Origin: an uncultured bacterium
GTDB lineage: Bacteria; Bacillota; Clostridia; Lachnospirales; Lachnospiraceae
Direction of reading: 5' to 3'
Assembly (NCBI GenBank): GCA_905215155.1
Contig: CAJMPJ010000008.1
Span: forward strand, 39,057-103,056
DNA length: 64,000 bases
Made by a program: the position numbers and the translations under genes. Under the pieces are notes generated by a model. The model was not told where the DNA came from, did not search any database, and was given only the letters and a program-made list of their open reading frames with translations. Shown here piece by piece: positions 7,729 to 16,620 of this stretch; position 1 is the first letter of the stretch, and each line of letters starts with the position of its first letter.

Positions 7729-8667
7729 ATGAATAAGTTTAAGAAAGCAGAAACAGCAGTTTATAAACACAGCAACGTGCCTTTGAAAACGCGTATTTAT
7801 CACAACCGGTGGTTTTACGTCATGTTCCTGCCGGTCCTTATCTGCATGATTCTGTTCAGTTATCTTCCTATGGTCGGTATTTTATATTCCTTTACAGAAT
7901 ATACGCCGTTTACAGATCCGGTTTTTATCGGACTGGAAAATTTTAAGACCCTGTTTTCCAGTCCCGCTTTCTGGAGGGCATTCAGAAACACTCTTCAGAT
8001 CAGTTTCATCAACATGGTGCTGGGGCTTGTCTTCAGCGTGGGGCTTGCCCTTCTCATCGACGAAATCACTCTGATTAAATTCAGGAAGCTAACACAGACC
8101 ATAGTATACATTCCCCATTTTATATCCTGGGTGGTAGTCGCTTCCATATTCACCATGTTTTTATCTCCGAAGAATGGAATCATCAATCAGATCATTACCA
8201 TGTTTGGGGGAGAACCAATTTATTTTCTGGCCAATGAAGACTGGTGGAGACCGGTTTTTTATGTGGTGAACCGGTGGAAGGAAACCGGCTGGGGAACGAT
8301 TATCTTTATTGCGGCACTGGCAGGTATGGATCAGGAGATGCACGAGGCGGCCCGCATTGATGGGGCCAGCCGTCTGCAGAGGATCTGGTTTATTACCTTA
8401 CCCGCCATTTCAGGCACGATTCTGGTGGTGTTCATCCTAAATCTTGCCAAGGTCTTAAACCTGTTTGATTCGGTGTGGGTGCTGCAAAATTCCATGGTCC
8501 TCGGAGTCTCCGACGTTCTCGGTACCTTCGTATACCGCCTTGGAATCACCAGTGCAGATTATGGGCTGTCCACTGCTGCCGGCCTGTTTAAATCCATCAT
8601 ATCGGTGATACTTGTAACCATTGCAAACAGGGCCAGCAAAAAAATCAACGGGGAGGGAATCCTATAA
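7729..8667 (+). CDS. carbohydrate ABC transporter permease (LplB type)
   Basis: This 312-aa protein has six predicted membrane segments and the permease EAA loop EAARIDGASRLQRIWFITLP, which docks to the ATPase. It belongs to the LplB/YtcO-like permeases of oligosaccharide importers. I chose the ATG at 7729 because GGAGGG sits 6 bases upstream; an in-frame ATG at 7675 lacks a ribosome binding site. The stop overlaps the next start (TAATG), so the two permeases are translationally coupled. No ATPase gene is present; these systems normally share an MsmX-type ATPase encoded elsewhere. Confidence 0.93.
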   Translation: MNKFKKAETAVYKHSNVPLKTRIYHNRWFYVMFLPVLICMILFSYLPMVGILYSFTEYTPFTDPVFIGLENFKTLFSSPAFWRAFRNTLQISFINMVLGLVFSVGLALLIDEITLIKFRKLTQTIVYIPHFISWVVVASIFTMFLSPKNGIINQIITMFGGEPIYFLANEDWWRPVFYVVNRWKETGWGTIIFIAALAGMDQEMHEAARIDGASRLQRIWFITLPAISGTILVVFILNLAKVLNLFDSVWVLQNSMVLGVSDVLGTFVYRLGITSADYGLSTAAGLFKSIISVILVTIANRASKKINGEGIL

Positions 8668-9545
8668 TGGCAGGAAAAACAGGAGAAAAGTTTTCACTAA
8701 AAAAAGGGCATCGGGCAAGAGCCGCGTTTCTGATCTTTAATTATCTGTTTTTGAGCATTTTAATGTGTGCGATGGTAATTCCTTTATTAAAAGTATTTGT
8801 GGATTCAGTCGACCCATCCACCTATGGAATCCGGCTCTGGCCGAAAATGTGGGATTTCACCGCTTACACCATGATTTTAAAAAATGTTACATTGTACCGG
8901 CCCCTATTGGTATCCGTTCTGACAACGGCTTCCGGAACTGCAGTGGGCCTGCTTTTGACCACGTTAGGGGCATATGTGATCATTCAGAAAGAGATGCCGG
9001 GAAGAAAAATATTAACCAATTTAATCCTTTTCACCATGCTGTTCAACGGCGGGATGATCCCTGCATATCTGAATATAAGAAATCTGGGACTGATGAACAA
9101 TCTTTTGGCAGTGATCATTCCCTGCAGCTTGAGTGCGTACAATATCATTCTGATGAAAAGCTTTTTTGAGACGATTCCCCAGTCCCTGTACGAAGCGGCG
9201 GCTCTTGATGGCTGTACGCCAGTGGATACGTTCTGGAAAATCGTGCTTCCCCTTTCAAAGCCTGCCCTGGCGTCCATCGGCCTGTTCATATCGGTGGGAC
9301 TTTGGAATGAATACATGCATTTCATTCTCTATATCACCAATCCCAACTGGAAGAATTTTCAGGTGAAGGTGAGAGATTTGATTTTAAATGACGGTATCTC
9401 AGGAAATGCCGCCACCCTTACCATGTCCCAGGAAATGCTCAAATCAGCGGTAGTCATTGTGGTGGTATTCCCATTTTTGATCATTTATCCCTTTGTCCAG
9501 AAATATTTTACAAAGGGGGTCACCATTGGAGCCGTAAAGGGGTAA
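8667..9545 (+). CDS. carbohydrate ABC transporter permease (LplC/YtcP type)
   Basis: This 292-aa partner permease has six membrane segments and the EAA loop EAAALDGCTPVDTFWKIVLPLSKPA. It begins inside the stop of the preceding permease gene and ends FVQKYFTKGVTIGAVKG, the standard ending of LplC/YtcP-like subunits. Together the two form the heterodimeric channel for the sugar delivered by the lipoprotein encoded next. Confidence 0.94.
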   Translation: MAGKTGEKFSLKKGHRARAAFLIFNYLFLSILMCAMVIPLLKVFVDSVDPSTYGIRLWPKMWDFTAYTMILKNVTLYRPLLVSVLTTASGTAVGLLLTTLGAYVIIQKEMPGRKILTNLILFTMLFNGGMIPAYLNIRNLGLMNNLLAVIIPCSLSAYNIILMKSFFETIPQSLYEAAALDGCTPVDTFWKIVLPLSKPALASIGLFISVGLWNEYMHFILYITNPNWKNFQVKVRDLILNDGISGNAATLTMSQEMLKSAVVIVVVFPFLIIYPFVQKYFTKGVTIGAVKG

Positions 9546-9602
9546 AGGCGGCAGTTATACGCAGCGGTTTTATTAAAATTTATATATAAGGAGGATTTCA
9601 TC

Positions 9603-11102
9603 ATGAGATGGATGAGAAAGGCAGCATCGGTCACAATGGCAGCCGTCATGGGAGCCACAGTTCTGACCGGCTGTGTGGGAAGCGGAACGGAAACGGCATC
9701 GACAAAGGCACCTGCCCAGAGCCAGGAGGGGAAAACTGGGGAAAGCACAGGGAATACGGCAGAGGCGGAGAAACCGGAAAGCATCCGGTGGATGGTGCAT
9801 AGCGGCCTAAATGAAGAAAATGGAACGGCTCAGTGGGCAGAAGAATATGAACGCTTGACCGGGATTAAGATGAATCTGGATATAATATCCAATAATGAAT
9901 ATTCACAGATGCTTGAATTGTCCTTTGCTTCGGACACGGTACCCGATATGTTTGACTTGACCGGTGAGAACCTTGCCGTTTATGCAAAGCAGAATGCGGT
10001 TGCAGACTTAACGGACCTGGTCAAGAACTCGGAATTATATAAGAAGGTGGATCCTGCTACCTGGGAAGCAATAAGCTTGAACGGCAGAATTTATGGTGTG
10101 CCGATGGAGACACCGTCCGGTGCGGTGACGTATGTCAGAAAAGACTGGCTGGACCGCCTTGGAATGGAGGTTCCAACCACGTATGACGAATTTATCGAAA
10201 TGCTCCGCAGATTTAAAAAGGAAATTCCGGAGTGCACCGTACCCATTACCGCACCGGCACTGAAATCTGCCATGAACCTGCCAGAATTTTTCCAGGGGGC
10301 AACACCCGAGTTTAAAAAGGTCGATGGAAAATGGGTGGATGGAATGGGGCAGGAAAATATGGCCCAGGCGCTGACCAATCTGCGTGCTGTTTACGAGGAA
10401 GGGCTGCTGGACAGTGAAGTAATTACCAACACCACCTCCAATTGCAGGGATCAGTGGTACAGCGGTTCTGTTGGCGTGTTTAATTATTGGGGCGGCTTAT
10501 GGGGGCAGACATTGACAGAGCGTCTTAAAATGAATGTTCCTGAGGCAGAAGTCATAGCCATTGAGCCAATAGAAGGGGCTGTATACGAATTTGCCGTACC
10601 AAATCTTCTTTGCATTTCAGGAAAGGCAAGCAAAGAGAAGGCAGCTTCCCTCTTCAAGTACATGATTGAATACATGCACGATGGCGGAGAGGGCCAGGTA
10701 TTGTTCCAAAGCGGTGTGGAGGGCGTTCACTGGGAGCAGGATGGAGACCATTTAAAACCACTCCCAACCCTGTCAAACCCGGAAGAGACCTTGAAAAAAG
10801 CATGGATTACCCCGTGGCTGGCCATCAGCCCGCTTGAGGTTGATGATAAAAAGATGGAGCTGGCACCTGAGGTAGAGAATTCTCTCAAAATCGTAAATGC
10901 CCATTGCGTTGCAAAAAATGTTTACCCGGTATCTTCAACTCTTACAAAAATCAAATCTGATCTTGAAATGTTAAGGCAGGAAATTATTGCAAAGGTCATC
11001 ATGGGCGATATGACGGTGGAGGAAGGCATGACAAAATATAAGACGGAGTCTGAAATGCTGAACGTACCAAAAGTCGTGGAAGAGATGAATGCCAGCAATT
11101 GA
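9603..11102 (+). CDS. sugar ABC transporter substrate-binding lipoprotein (LplA type)
   Basis: This 499-aa protein has a lipoprotein signal peptide with lipobox LTGC (Cys24) followed by a Ser/Thr/Glu/Gly-rich linker to about residue 55, then a family 1-type solute-binding domain (SIRWMVHSGLNEENGTAQWAEEYERLTGIKMNLDIIS). GGAGG lies 8 bases before the ATG. It captures a carbohydrate at the cell surface for the two permeases upstream. No glycoside hydrolase is encoded beside it, so the sugar cannot be inferred from context. Confidence 0.93.
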   Translation: MRWMRKAASVTMAAVMGATVLTGCVGSGTETASTKAPAQSQEGKTGESTGNTAEAEKPESIRWMVHSGLNEENGTAQWAEEYERLTGIKMNLDIISNNEYSQMLELSFASDTVPDMFDLTGENLAVYAKQNAVADLTDLVKNSELYKKVDPATWEAISLNGRIYGVPMETPSGAVTYVRKDWLDRLGMEVPTTYDEFIEMLRRFKKEIPECTVPITAPALKSAMNLPEFFQGATPEFKKVDGKWVDGMGQENMAQALTNLRAVYEEGLLDSEVITNTTSNCRDQWYSGSVGVFNYWGGLWGQTLTERLKMNVPEAEVIAIEPIEGAVYEFAVPNLLCISGKASKEKAASLFKYMIEYMHDGGEGQVLFQSGVEGVHWEQDGDHLKPLPTLSNPEETLKKAWITPWLAISPLEVDDKKMELAPEVENSLKIVNAHCVAKNVYPVSSTLTKIKSDLEMLRQEIIAKVIMGDMTVEEGMTKYKTESEMLNVPKVVEEMNASN

Positions 11103-11135
11103 ACAGGCACCATAAAAGAACAATAAATCATAGGG

Positions 11136-11179
11136 AAAAGAGAAACTGCCGGGACGGTGTCTGCAGCAGTTTCTCTTTT
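11136..11179. terminator. bidirectional terminator between convergent genes
   Basis: AAAAGAGAAACTGC and GCAGTTTCTCTTTT form a 14-bp stem with T runs on both strands. It lies between the sugar-binding lipoprotein gene and the convergent AraC gene and probably ends both transcripts. Confidence 0.85.
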
Positions 11180-11189
11180 ATTACCTGGG

Positions 11190-12005
11190 TTATTTGATTT
11201 CATCCGATTGACTCCGGATACGCTTTCTGTACTCTTGCGGTGAGACTCCAACGGACTGTTTGAAAATCCTGCTGAAATAAAGAGGATCTGAATATCCGAT
11301 GCTTTGGGCGATTTCATTGCAGCCAAAGGAACTGGAATACAAAAGCTCTTTTGCTTTGTTCATCCGGATGTCCATAATGTATTGCTGGGGTGTTTTCCCG
11401 GTGTATCGTTTGAAACAGCGGATAAACCAGCAGCAGCTGACATTGTATTTTTTTGCGTAATTGCTGATCCTTAATGGAAGATGGTAGGACTGGTGGAAAT
11501 CGACGATAGCCTTTTCAATGAAACCGGTGGTGCTCCACCGTCCATTTTCATTTTCGGAAAAATACCTTGCGGTAAGCTCAATCAATTCTTTCATATATAA
11601 ATTGGTGATAGGGAGATAGCGGCTCCTTTTTACCTGAAGTTCCTGGATCATCGTTTGAAGCAGTAAGACAAACTCGCTTTGAGGACCGGTCCGGTAAATC
11701 CCGCTTTTGCCAAAGCCTGCCTGGGTCAAAAGCGTTTCCGCCTGATTGCCTGTAAAATGGACCCAGTAGACCTCCGGCTGGTGGATCAGCTCATAGCGGT
11801 AATACTGGCTGTCACCCGGATGATATAAGACCATGTGGCCCTCCCCGACCGGATGGAGCTTTCCTTCCATCTGAAAATACACCCGGCCCTTGGCAACATA
11901 CAGTAGTTGATAATCCTGACGTCCGTATGGACGGGTAGTCTCAAAACATTGCTGTGTGACCAGCCGATAATGTCCCGCACTGTTGACCAGAATATCATAC
12001 TTCAT
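11190..12005 (-). CDS. AraC family transcriptional regulator (cupin sensor)
   Basis: This 271-aa cytosolic regulator has an N-terminal cupin-like sugar-sensing domain (TTRPYGRQDYQLLYVAKGRVYFQMEGK) and a C-terminal AraC double helix-turn-helix (ISNYAKKYNVSCCWFIRCFKRYTGKTPQQYI...IGYSDPLYFSRIFKQSVGVSPQEYRK). It probably controls carbohydrate genes, perhaps the adjacent convergent importer. The ATG at 12005 has GAGGTG 8 bases upstream. A GTG at 12056 behind GGAGGGATTTTTA would add 17 residues and cannot be excluded. Confidence 0.88.
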   Translation of the reverse strand: MKYDILVNSAGHYRLVTQQCFETTRPYGRQDYQLLYVAKGRVYFQMEGKLHPVGEGHMVLYHPGDSQYYRYELIHQPEVYWVHFTGNQAETLLTQAGFGKSGIYRTGPQSEFVLLLQTMIQELQVKRSRYLPITNLYMKELIELTARYFSENENGRWSTTGFIEKAIVDFHQSYHLPLRISNYAKKYNVSCCWFIRCFKRYTGKTPQQYIMDIRMNKAKELLYSSSFGCNEIAQSIGYSDPLYFSRIFKQSVGVSPQEYRKRIRSQSDEIK

Positions 12006-12152
12006 ATCAGCAGCACCTCGTTCCTCCGTATTGTAATATCCGGAATCGTTAATCACTAAAAATCCCTCCACTTCTCATTTCTGTTTCCACTATACCACCT
12101 GATTGGGCCGATGTCTATGAGGAAGCAGGCACATGGAGGCAACCGCATGGAT

Positions 12153-12181
12153 TTGACATTGGTTTCCCAATGTGTTAGTAT
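12153..12181 (+). promoter_or_regulatory. promoter with embedded palindrome before glycine riboswitch
   Basis: TTGACA (12153-12158) and TAGTAT (12176-12181) are spaced by 17 bases, a good sigma-A promoter. The inverted repeat ACATTGG-TTTC-CCAATGT (12156-12173) overlaps the end of the -35 box and most of the spacer, so a repressor bound there would block the promoter. A TATAAT at 12191 is an alternative -10 without a spaced -35. Confidence 0.55.
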
Positions 12182-12199
12182 TAAAAACAATATAATATC

Positions 12200-12388
12200 A
12201 GCAAGTGAAGTTTGTAGGAAAGTGGCGTAAGCCTACCGAAGGAGTAACACTCTCAGGTGCCTGGATATCCGGGTGTGGACTATAAATGGATGTAACTCTG
12301 GAGAATCTCATTTCATGAGTGCCGAAGGTGTAAGGAACGAAACGATTCGTTTTAATCTCTCAGGCGAAAGGACAGAGAACCTATAGGT
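12200..12388 (+). promoter_or_regulatory. tandem glycine riboswitch
   Basis: Two glycine aptamers are recognisable. The first contains GCCTACCGAAGGAGTAA and ACTCTCAGGTGCC. The second contains GTGCCGAAGGTGTAAGG, TAATCTCTCAGGCGAAAGG and ACAGAG. These are the conserved cores of the gcvT-type glycine riboswitch. It precedes an alanine/glycine:Na+ symporter gene, a typical target. Boundaries are approximate. Confidence 0.93.
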
Positions 12389-12419
12389 GGAAAATTTGGG
12401 TTTATTTGTGGGTTTCCGG

Positions 12420-12452
12420 AGTCAAATCATGTTATTGTGGTTTGGCTTTTTT
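12420..12452 (+). terminator. riboswitch expression-platform terminator
   Basis: AGTCAAATCA pairs with TGGTTTGGCT (10 bp with G-U pairs) and is followed directly by a U run, 32 bases after the second aptamer and before the symporter gene. It is the probable switch point, with glycine binding favouring read-through as in known ON-type glycine riboswitches. The direction of control is inferred. Confidence 0.65.
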
Positions 12453-12533
12453 ATTTGTTGAAAAAACTGCGGATGTTCAAAATTCAATAAAAGCTGGGTA
12501 TCCGTATAAAAATTTAGGAGGAGATTTTAGAGT

Positions 12534-13925
12534 ATGGAATGGTTTTCAGAATTGGTCGTCAGTATCAACAAGGTGTTATGGGATGTGTTTTTGATCATTG
12601 TTCTTTGTGGTGCAGGGGTGTATTTTACCATTCTCACCAAAGGAGTACAATTTCGCAGATTCAAGCAAAGCTTTCAGCTGACCTTTGGCTCGATCACTTT
12701 AAGAGGCAAGGAGGCCAGCGAAAAAGAAGGGATGACATCCTTCCAGTCGCTGCTCACCTCGGTTTCCGCGCAGATCGGTACCGGGAATCTGGCGGGTGTG
12801 GCGACAGCCATGGTATCCGGAGGGCCTGGTTCGGTGTTCTGGATGTGGGTCAGCGCCATTTTAGGTATGGCCACGATCTATGCGGAAGCCACCCTTGCCC
12901 AGCGTTATAAAACTACGGTCAATGGAGAACTGGTGGGAGGACCCGTATATTACATACGTGCTGCCATCAAGGGACCAGCCGGTAAGGTGGTTGCAGCCAT
13001 TTTTTCTGTTTTCATCATAATTGCACTGGGTTTTATGGGAAATATGGTTCAGGCAAATTCCGTAGGCGGTGCCATGGAGGCAGCGTTCGGGGTCCCTTCG
13101 GAATCTATTGGCGCAGGTCTGGCAATCCTTTCTCTGCTTGTTTTCCTGGGGGGCGTAAAGCGGATCGTTGCTGTTGCGGAAAAGGTGGTTCCTTTTATGG
13201 CGGTTTTCTTCACCCTGTCTTCTCTGGTGGTGATCGGTGTGAATTTCCGAAATATTATTCCTGCATTTTATGATATTTTCGTTGGAGCTTTTCGGCCACA
13301 GGCAGTTTTGGGGGGAGTTTTGGGAGTAAGCGTGCAGAAATCCATTCGTTTTGGGATTGCCCGTGGATTGTTCACCCATGAGGCCGGTATGGGATCGACC
13401 CCTCATGCACATGCTCTGGCAAGGGTAAAGCATCCCTGCGAGCAGGGACTTGTGGCCATGATGGGGGTGTTCATTGATACCATTGTCTTACTGCCTTTGA
13501 CAGTTCTTGCGATTTTAACTTCTGGTGTTCTTGGCACAACCGATACGGAAGGCGGGTTTGTTACAGGAATCGAACTGACACAGTCAGCGTTTTCCCAGGT
13601 CTTTGGGCATTTCGGGTATGTGATCATCGCCATCTGCGTGTTTTTCTTTGCTTTTGCGACGATTATGGGCTGGTACTTTTTCGGACTTGCAAATGTAAAA
13701 TACTTATTTGGTAAAAAGGCCGTATCCGTCTATGCCATCCTGGTTTCCATATTTGTGGGGATTGGCTGTGCACTTAAAGTCGATCTTGTGTGGAATCTGG
13801 CAGATTTATTTAATGGTTTGATGGTTATCCCCAATATTTCGGCTTTGCTTCTTCTGGGCGGTGTGGTAGTAAAGCTTACGAAAGACTGGGAGTCCGGGAA
13901 ATCAAACAATATGGAACAAGAGTAA
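12534..13925 (+). CDS. sodium:alanine/glycine symporter (AGCS family)
   Basis: This 463-aa protein with about 10-11 membrane segments shows AGCS signatures, including TSVSAQIGTGNLAGVATAMVSGGPGSVFWMW near residues 75-107, GLFTHEAGMGSTPHAHA near 280, and the late TIMGWYFFGLANVKYLFG. It imports glycine or alanine with sodium. The glycine riboswitch upstream supports glycine as the physiological substrate. The ATG follows AGGAGGAGATTTTAGAGT. Confidence 0.94.
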   Translation: MEWFSELVVSINKVLWDVFLIIVLCGAGVYFTILTKGVQFRRFKQSFQLTFGSITLRGKEASEKEGMTSFQSLLTSVSAQIGTGNLAGVATAMVSGGPGSVFWMWVSAILGMATIYAEATLAQRYKTTVNGELVGGPVYYIRAAIKGPAGKVVAAIFSVFIIIALGFMGNMVQANSVGGAMEAAFGVPSESIGAGLAILSLLVFLGGVKRIVAVAEKVVPFMAVFFTLSSLVVIGVNFRNIIPAFYDIFVGAFRPQAVLGGVLGVSVQKSIRFGIARGLFTHEAGMGSTPHAHALARVKHPCEQGLVAMMGVFIDTIVLLPLTVLAILTSGVLGTTDTEGGFVTGIELTQSAFSQVFGHFGYVIIAICVFFFAFATIMGWYFFGLANVKYLFGKKAVSVYAILVSIFVGIGCALKVDLVWNLADLFNGLMVIPNISALLLLGGVVVKLTKDWESGKSNNMEQE

Positions 13926-13953
13926 CCGGTTCAAAACGTAAAAAATGCTTCAT

Positions 13954-13995
13954 ACAGCTATCATTTCCACAGGATGGAAGGATAGCTGTTTTTTT
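13954..13995 (+). terminator. rho-independent terminator after the symporter
   Basis: ACAGCTATC and GATAGCTGT form a 9-bp stem followed by seven T residues, 29 bases after the symporter stop. Confidence 0.85.
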
Positions 13996-14156
13996 ATTTA
14001 TTAAAATTTTGTAAAAATATGTCGAAAAAACTTAAAATTAATTAATGCATAATTAATGGCTTTCTGAAAATAAATGTTTATAATAGGTCTTTGTGGTATG
14101 TGTTTCCAGGAAATATCATTGAACCACAGTATAGCAGCGAGAGGGAGGACAACCCG

Positions 14157-15551
14157 GTGGTTTTCAGCAGTTTAGAATTTATATTCCGCTTTTTTCCGAT
14201 ATTTCTGGTGATTTATTATGCAATGCCTGACAAACATAGAAATAAGGTCCTTTTTATAGGAAGTCTTTGTTTTTATGCCCTGGGAGATTTTCGGTATCTT
14301 CCTTTGCTTCTCGTGTCCATTGGAATTAATTACTTGGCAGTCAGGCAGATGCTGCAGCACCGGGAGCGTGCAAGGGCATGGCTCACGGGAGCGTTGATTT
14401 TTAATATAGGGACGTTGTTTTTCTTTAAATACATTGATTTTCTCATAGAAAATGTGAATCTTTTCTTAAAACTGTTTCATTCCGGTATCAGCATTGCTTC
14501 TTTCCACCTGGATTTGCCGCTGGGAATCAGCTTTTATACGTTTCAGATCATTTCCTGCGTTGTGGATGTGTACCGGGGGGACATTGGAGAAGAACTTACC
14601 TTATCCGGCTTTGCCACCTATGTGGCCATGTTCCCCAAAATAATATCCGGTCCCATTACTTCCTTTGGGGAACTGGCAAAAGAACTGTCTGTCAGAAAAT
14701 ACAGTTTGTTCAAGCTGGAAATGGGCTTGAGATTTTTTATTCTGGGACTTGGGATGAAGGTTCTGGTTGCTGACCGGCTGGGGCTTTTGTGGAACGATAT
14801 ACAGACCATCGGTTTTGAAAGCATTTCCACGCCCCTTGCCTGGCTGGGATCGGTGGGATACAGCATACAGCTTTATCTGGATTTTCAGGGCTATTCCCTT
14901 ATGGCAATCGGAATCGGGAGAATGCTGGGCTTTTACCTGCCTTCCAACTTCAGTCACCCTTACATAGCGAAATCTGTAACAGAATTCTGGCGCAGATGGC
15001 ACAAGACACTTGGAATGTGGTTTAGAAATTACGTCTATATCCCCCTGGGAGGAAACCGCCGCGGCAATGTAAGACTGGCAGGGAATCTTTTCGTGGTATG
15101 GCTCCTTACGGGATTATGGCACGGAGCCAGCTGGAATTACGTGTTATGGGGACTGGTGCTGTTTTTGCTTATTTTCCTTGAAAAGCTATTTTTTAAGCCG
15201 GTATTGGACAAATCTAGGATTTTATCCAGATGCTATATGCTTTTTGTGATTCCCATTACGTGGATGATTTTTGCCATCAATCATCTAAAACAGCTGGGCA
15301 TCTATCTTGGCAGAATGTTTGGCCTTTATCAGGGAGTGAATGTCAATCCCGGAGATTTTACGAAATACCTCCTACAGTATAAATGGCTGTTTCTGGCCGG
15401 GGGATTTCTTTGTCTTCCCTATGGGAAAAAGATATTCAGCAAATATCAGAATCATCTGATCTGTACGGTTTTTCTTCTTGTGATATTCTGGTATTGTGTT
15501 TACCTGCTTTCCAATGGGGCGAATAATCCGTTTTTATATTTTAAATTTTAG
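14157..15551 (+). CDS. MBOAT family O-acyltransferase (AlgI/PatA-like)
   Basis: This membrane-bound O-acyltransferase (464 aa) moves acyl groups to an extracellular glycan or peptidoglycan. It shows the family opening VFSSLEFIFRFFPIFLVIYY, the motif YIPLGGNRRG, and LLTGLWHGASWNYVLWG with the catalytic His. I chose the GTG at 14157 because GGGAGG lies 8 bases upstream and this matches the usual family start MVFSS; an in-frame ATG at 14091 would add 22 atypical residues. The SGNH protein 25 bases downstream is the expected acetyl-transfer partner, as in PatA/PatB or AlgI/AlgX pairs. Confidence 0.9.
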   Translation: MVFSSLEFIFRFFPIFLVIYYAMPDKHRNKVLFIGSLCFYALGDFRYLPLLLVSIGINYLAVRQMLQHRERARAWLTGALIFNIGTLFFFKYIDFLIENVNLFLKLFHSGISIASFHLDLPLGISFYTFQIISCVVDVYRGDIGEELTLSGFATYVAMFPKIISGPITSFGELAKELSVRKYSLFKLEMGLRFFILGLGMKVLVADRLGLLWNDIQTIGFESISTPLAWLGSVGYSIQLYLDFQGYSLMAIGIGRMLGFYLPSNFSHPYIAKSVTEFWRRWHKTLGMWFRNYVYIPLGGNRRGNVRLAGNLFVVWLLTGLWHGASWNYVLWGLVLFLLIFLEKLFFKPVLDKSRILSRCYMLFVIPITWMIFAINHLKQLGIYLGRMFGLYQGVNVNPGDFTKYLLQYKWLFLAGGFLCLPYGKKIFSKYQNHLICTVFLLVIFWYCVYLLSNGANNPFLYFKF

Positions 15552-15576
15552 TATTACATAGGACGAAAGGATAACG

Positions 15577-16512
15577 ATGAAAAATATGGGAGACTTTAAA
15601 AGATGCCGTCTGCTGGTTCTGTTATCTGCCAGCACCGTGGCCTTGTCATTGGTTGGATATCTTGGCAAAAATAATGTTTACGCCGAAAATTCTGTGGATC
15701 TGATAAAATCTCCCCAGCTGGCAGCGGTTTTTGAAGGAATGGAACAGGGAAAGTACCCCTGGGATATCCTGGCATTTGGTTCCAAACAGGCAGATGCCAA
15801 TGTCCCGGAATCCTCCACATCTGCAGGGGAGGAGACAACCGCCGGCACAGAATCCACAGCCAGTACGGAATCGGCAGCCAGTACAGAAGCAGCGGTCCCT
15901 GAAGGTTCTCCACTCTTTACAACCGTGGATCAAAGCTATTTTGATGATGCTTTATTCATCGGAGATTCCAGAACGGTTGGTTTATCCCAGTATTCCGGCT
16001 GGAAGAATCCGGTTTACTATGCAGATGTGGGCCTTACAATCTATGATGTTTTTGACAAAAAGATCGCAGAAGTGAACGGGGAAAAACTTACAATAGATAA
16101 AGCGTTGGAAAAACAGAAATTTGGTAAGATTTATATTATGCTGGGGATCAACGAATTGGGAAGAGGAACGACCGGGAAATTTGCAGAAAGGTACCGTCAG
16201 GTAATTGGAAGAATCAGGGAGCTTCAGCCGGATGCGTTGATATTTATCGAAGGGATCATGAAAGTCTCCAAAAAGAAATCGGATACGGACCCAATCTTCA
16301 ACAATCAAAACATAAATGAAAGAAATGCTGCCATAGAAACGCTGGCGGACAATACCAGCGTCTTTTATATTGATGTGAATCAGGCCATTGCTGATGAGAC
16401 AGGTGGGATACCGGCGGAGGATACGTTTGACAATGTTCATTTAAAAGCGGCGTATTACCATCTCTGGACCGATTTTCTGCTGACCCATGGAATTATAAAA
16501 ACTTTTTCATGA
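15577..16512 (+). CDS. secreted SGNH/GDSL hydrolase-fold protein, MBOAT partner
   Basis: This 311-aa protein has an N-terminal signal/anchor segment (residues 11-35), a low-complexity linker near 75-108 made of Ser/Thr/Ala/Glu with TEST/TESA-type repeats, and an SGNH domain with nucleophile motif FIGDSRTVGL, the GINELG block and the late Asp/His motif DNVHLK. It is co-oriented and closely spaced with the MBOAT gene, so it probably transfers or removes acetyl groups on a surface polymer. The polymer is unknown. Confidence 0.85.
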   Translation: MKNMGDFKRCRLLVLLSASTVALSLVGYLGKNNVYAENSVDLIKSPQLAAVFEGMEQGKYPWDILAFGSKQADANVPESSTSAGEETTAGTESTASTESAASTEAAVPEGSPLFTTVDQSYFDDALFIGDSRTVGLSQYSGWKNPVYYADVGLTIYDVFDKKIAEVNGEKLTIDKALEKQKFGKIYIMLGINELGRGTTGKFAERYRQVIGRIRELQPDALIFIEGIMKVSKKKSDTDPIFNNQNINERNAAIETLADNTSVFYIDVNQAIADETGGIPAEDTFDNVHLKAAYYHLWTDFLLTHGIIKTFS

Positions 16513-16620
16513 CATAAAATGGAACATATTTTATTCAAGGTATTTCCAAAAGTCAATATTTCGACTATAATTTTGTTAATAGTCAGAAAAAATTCTTTTT
16601 AAGAACGAGAGGCATAATGG

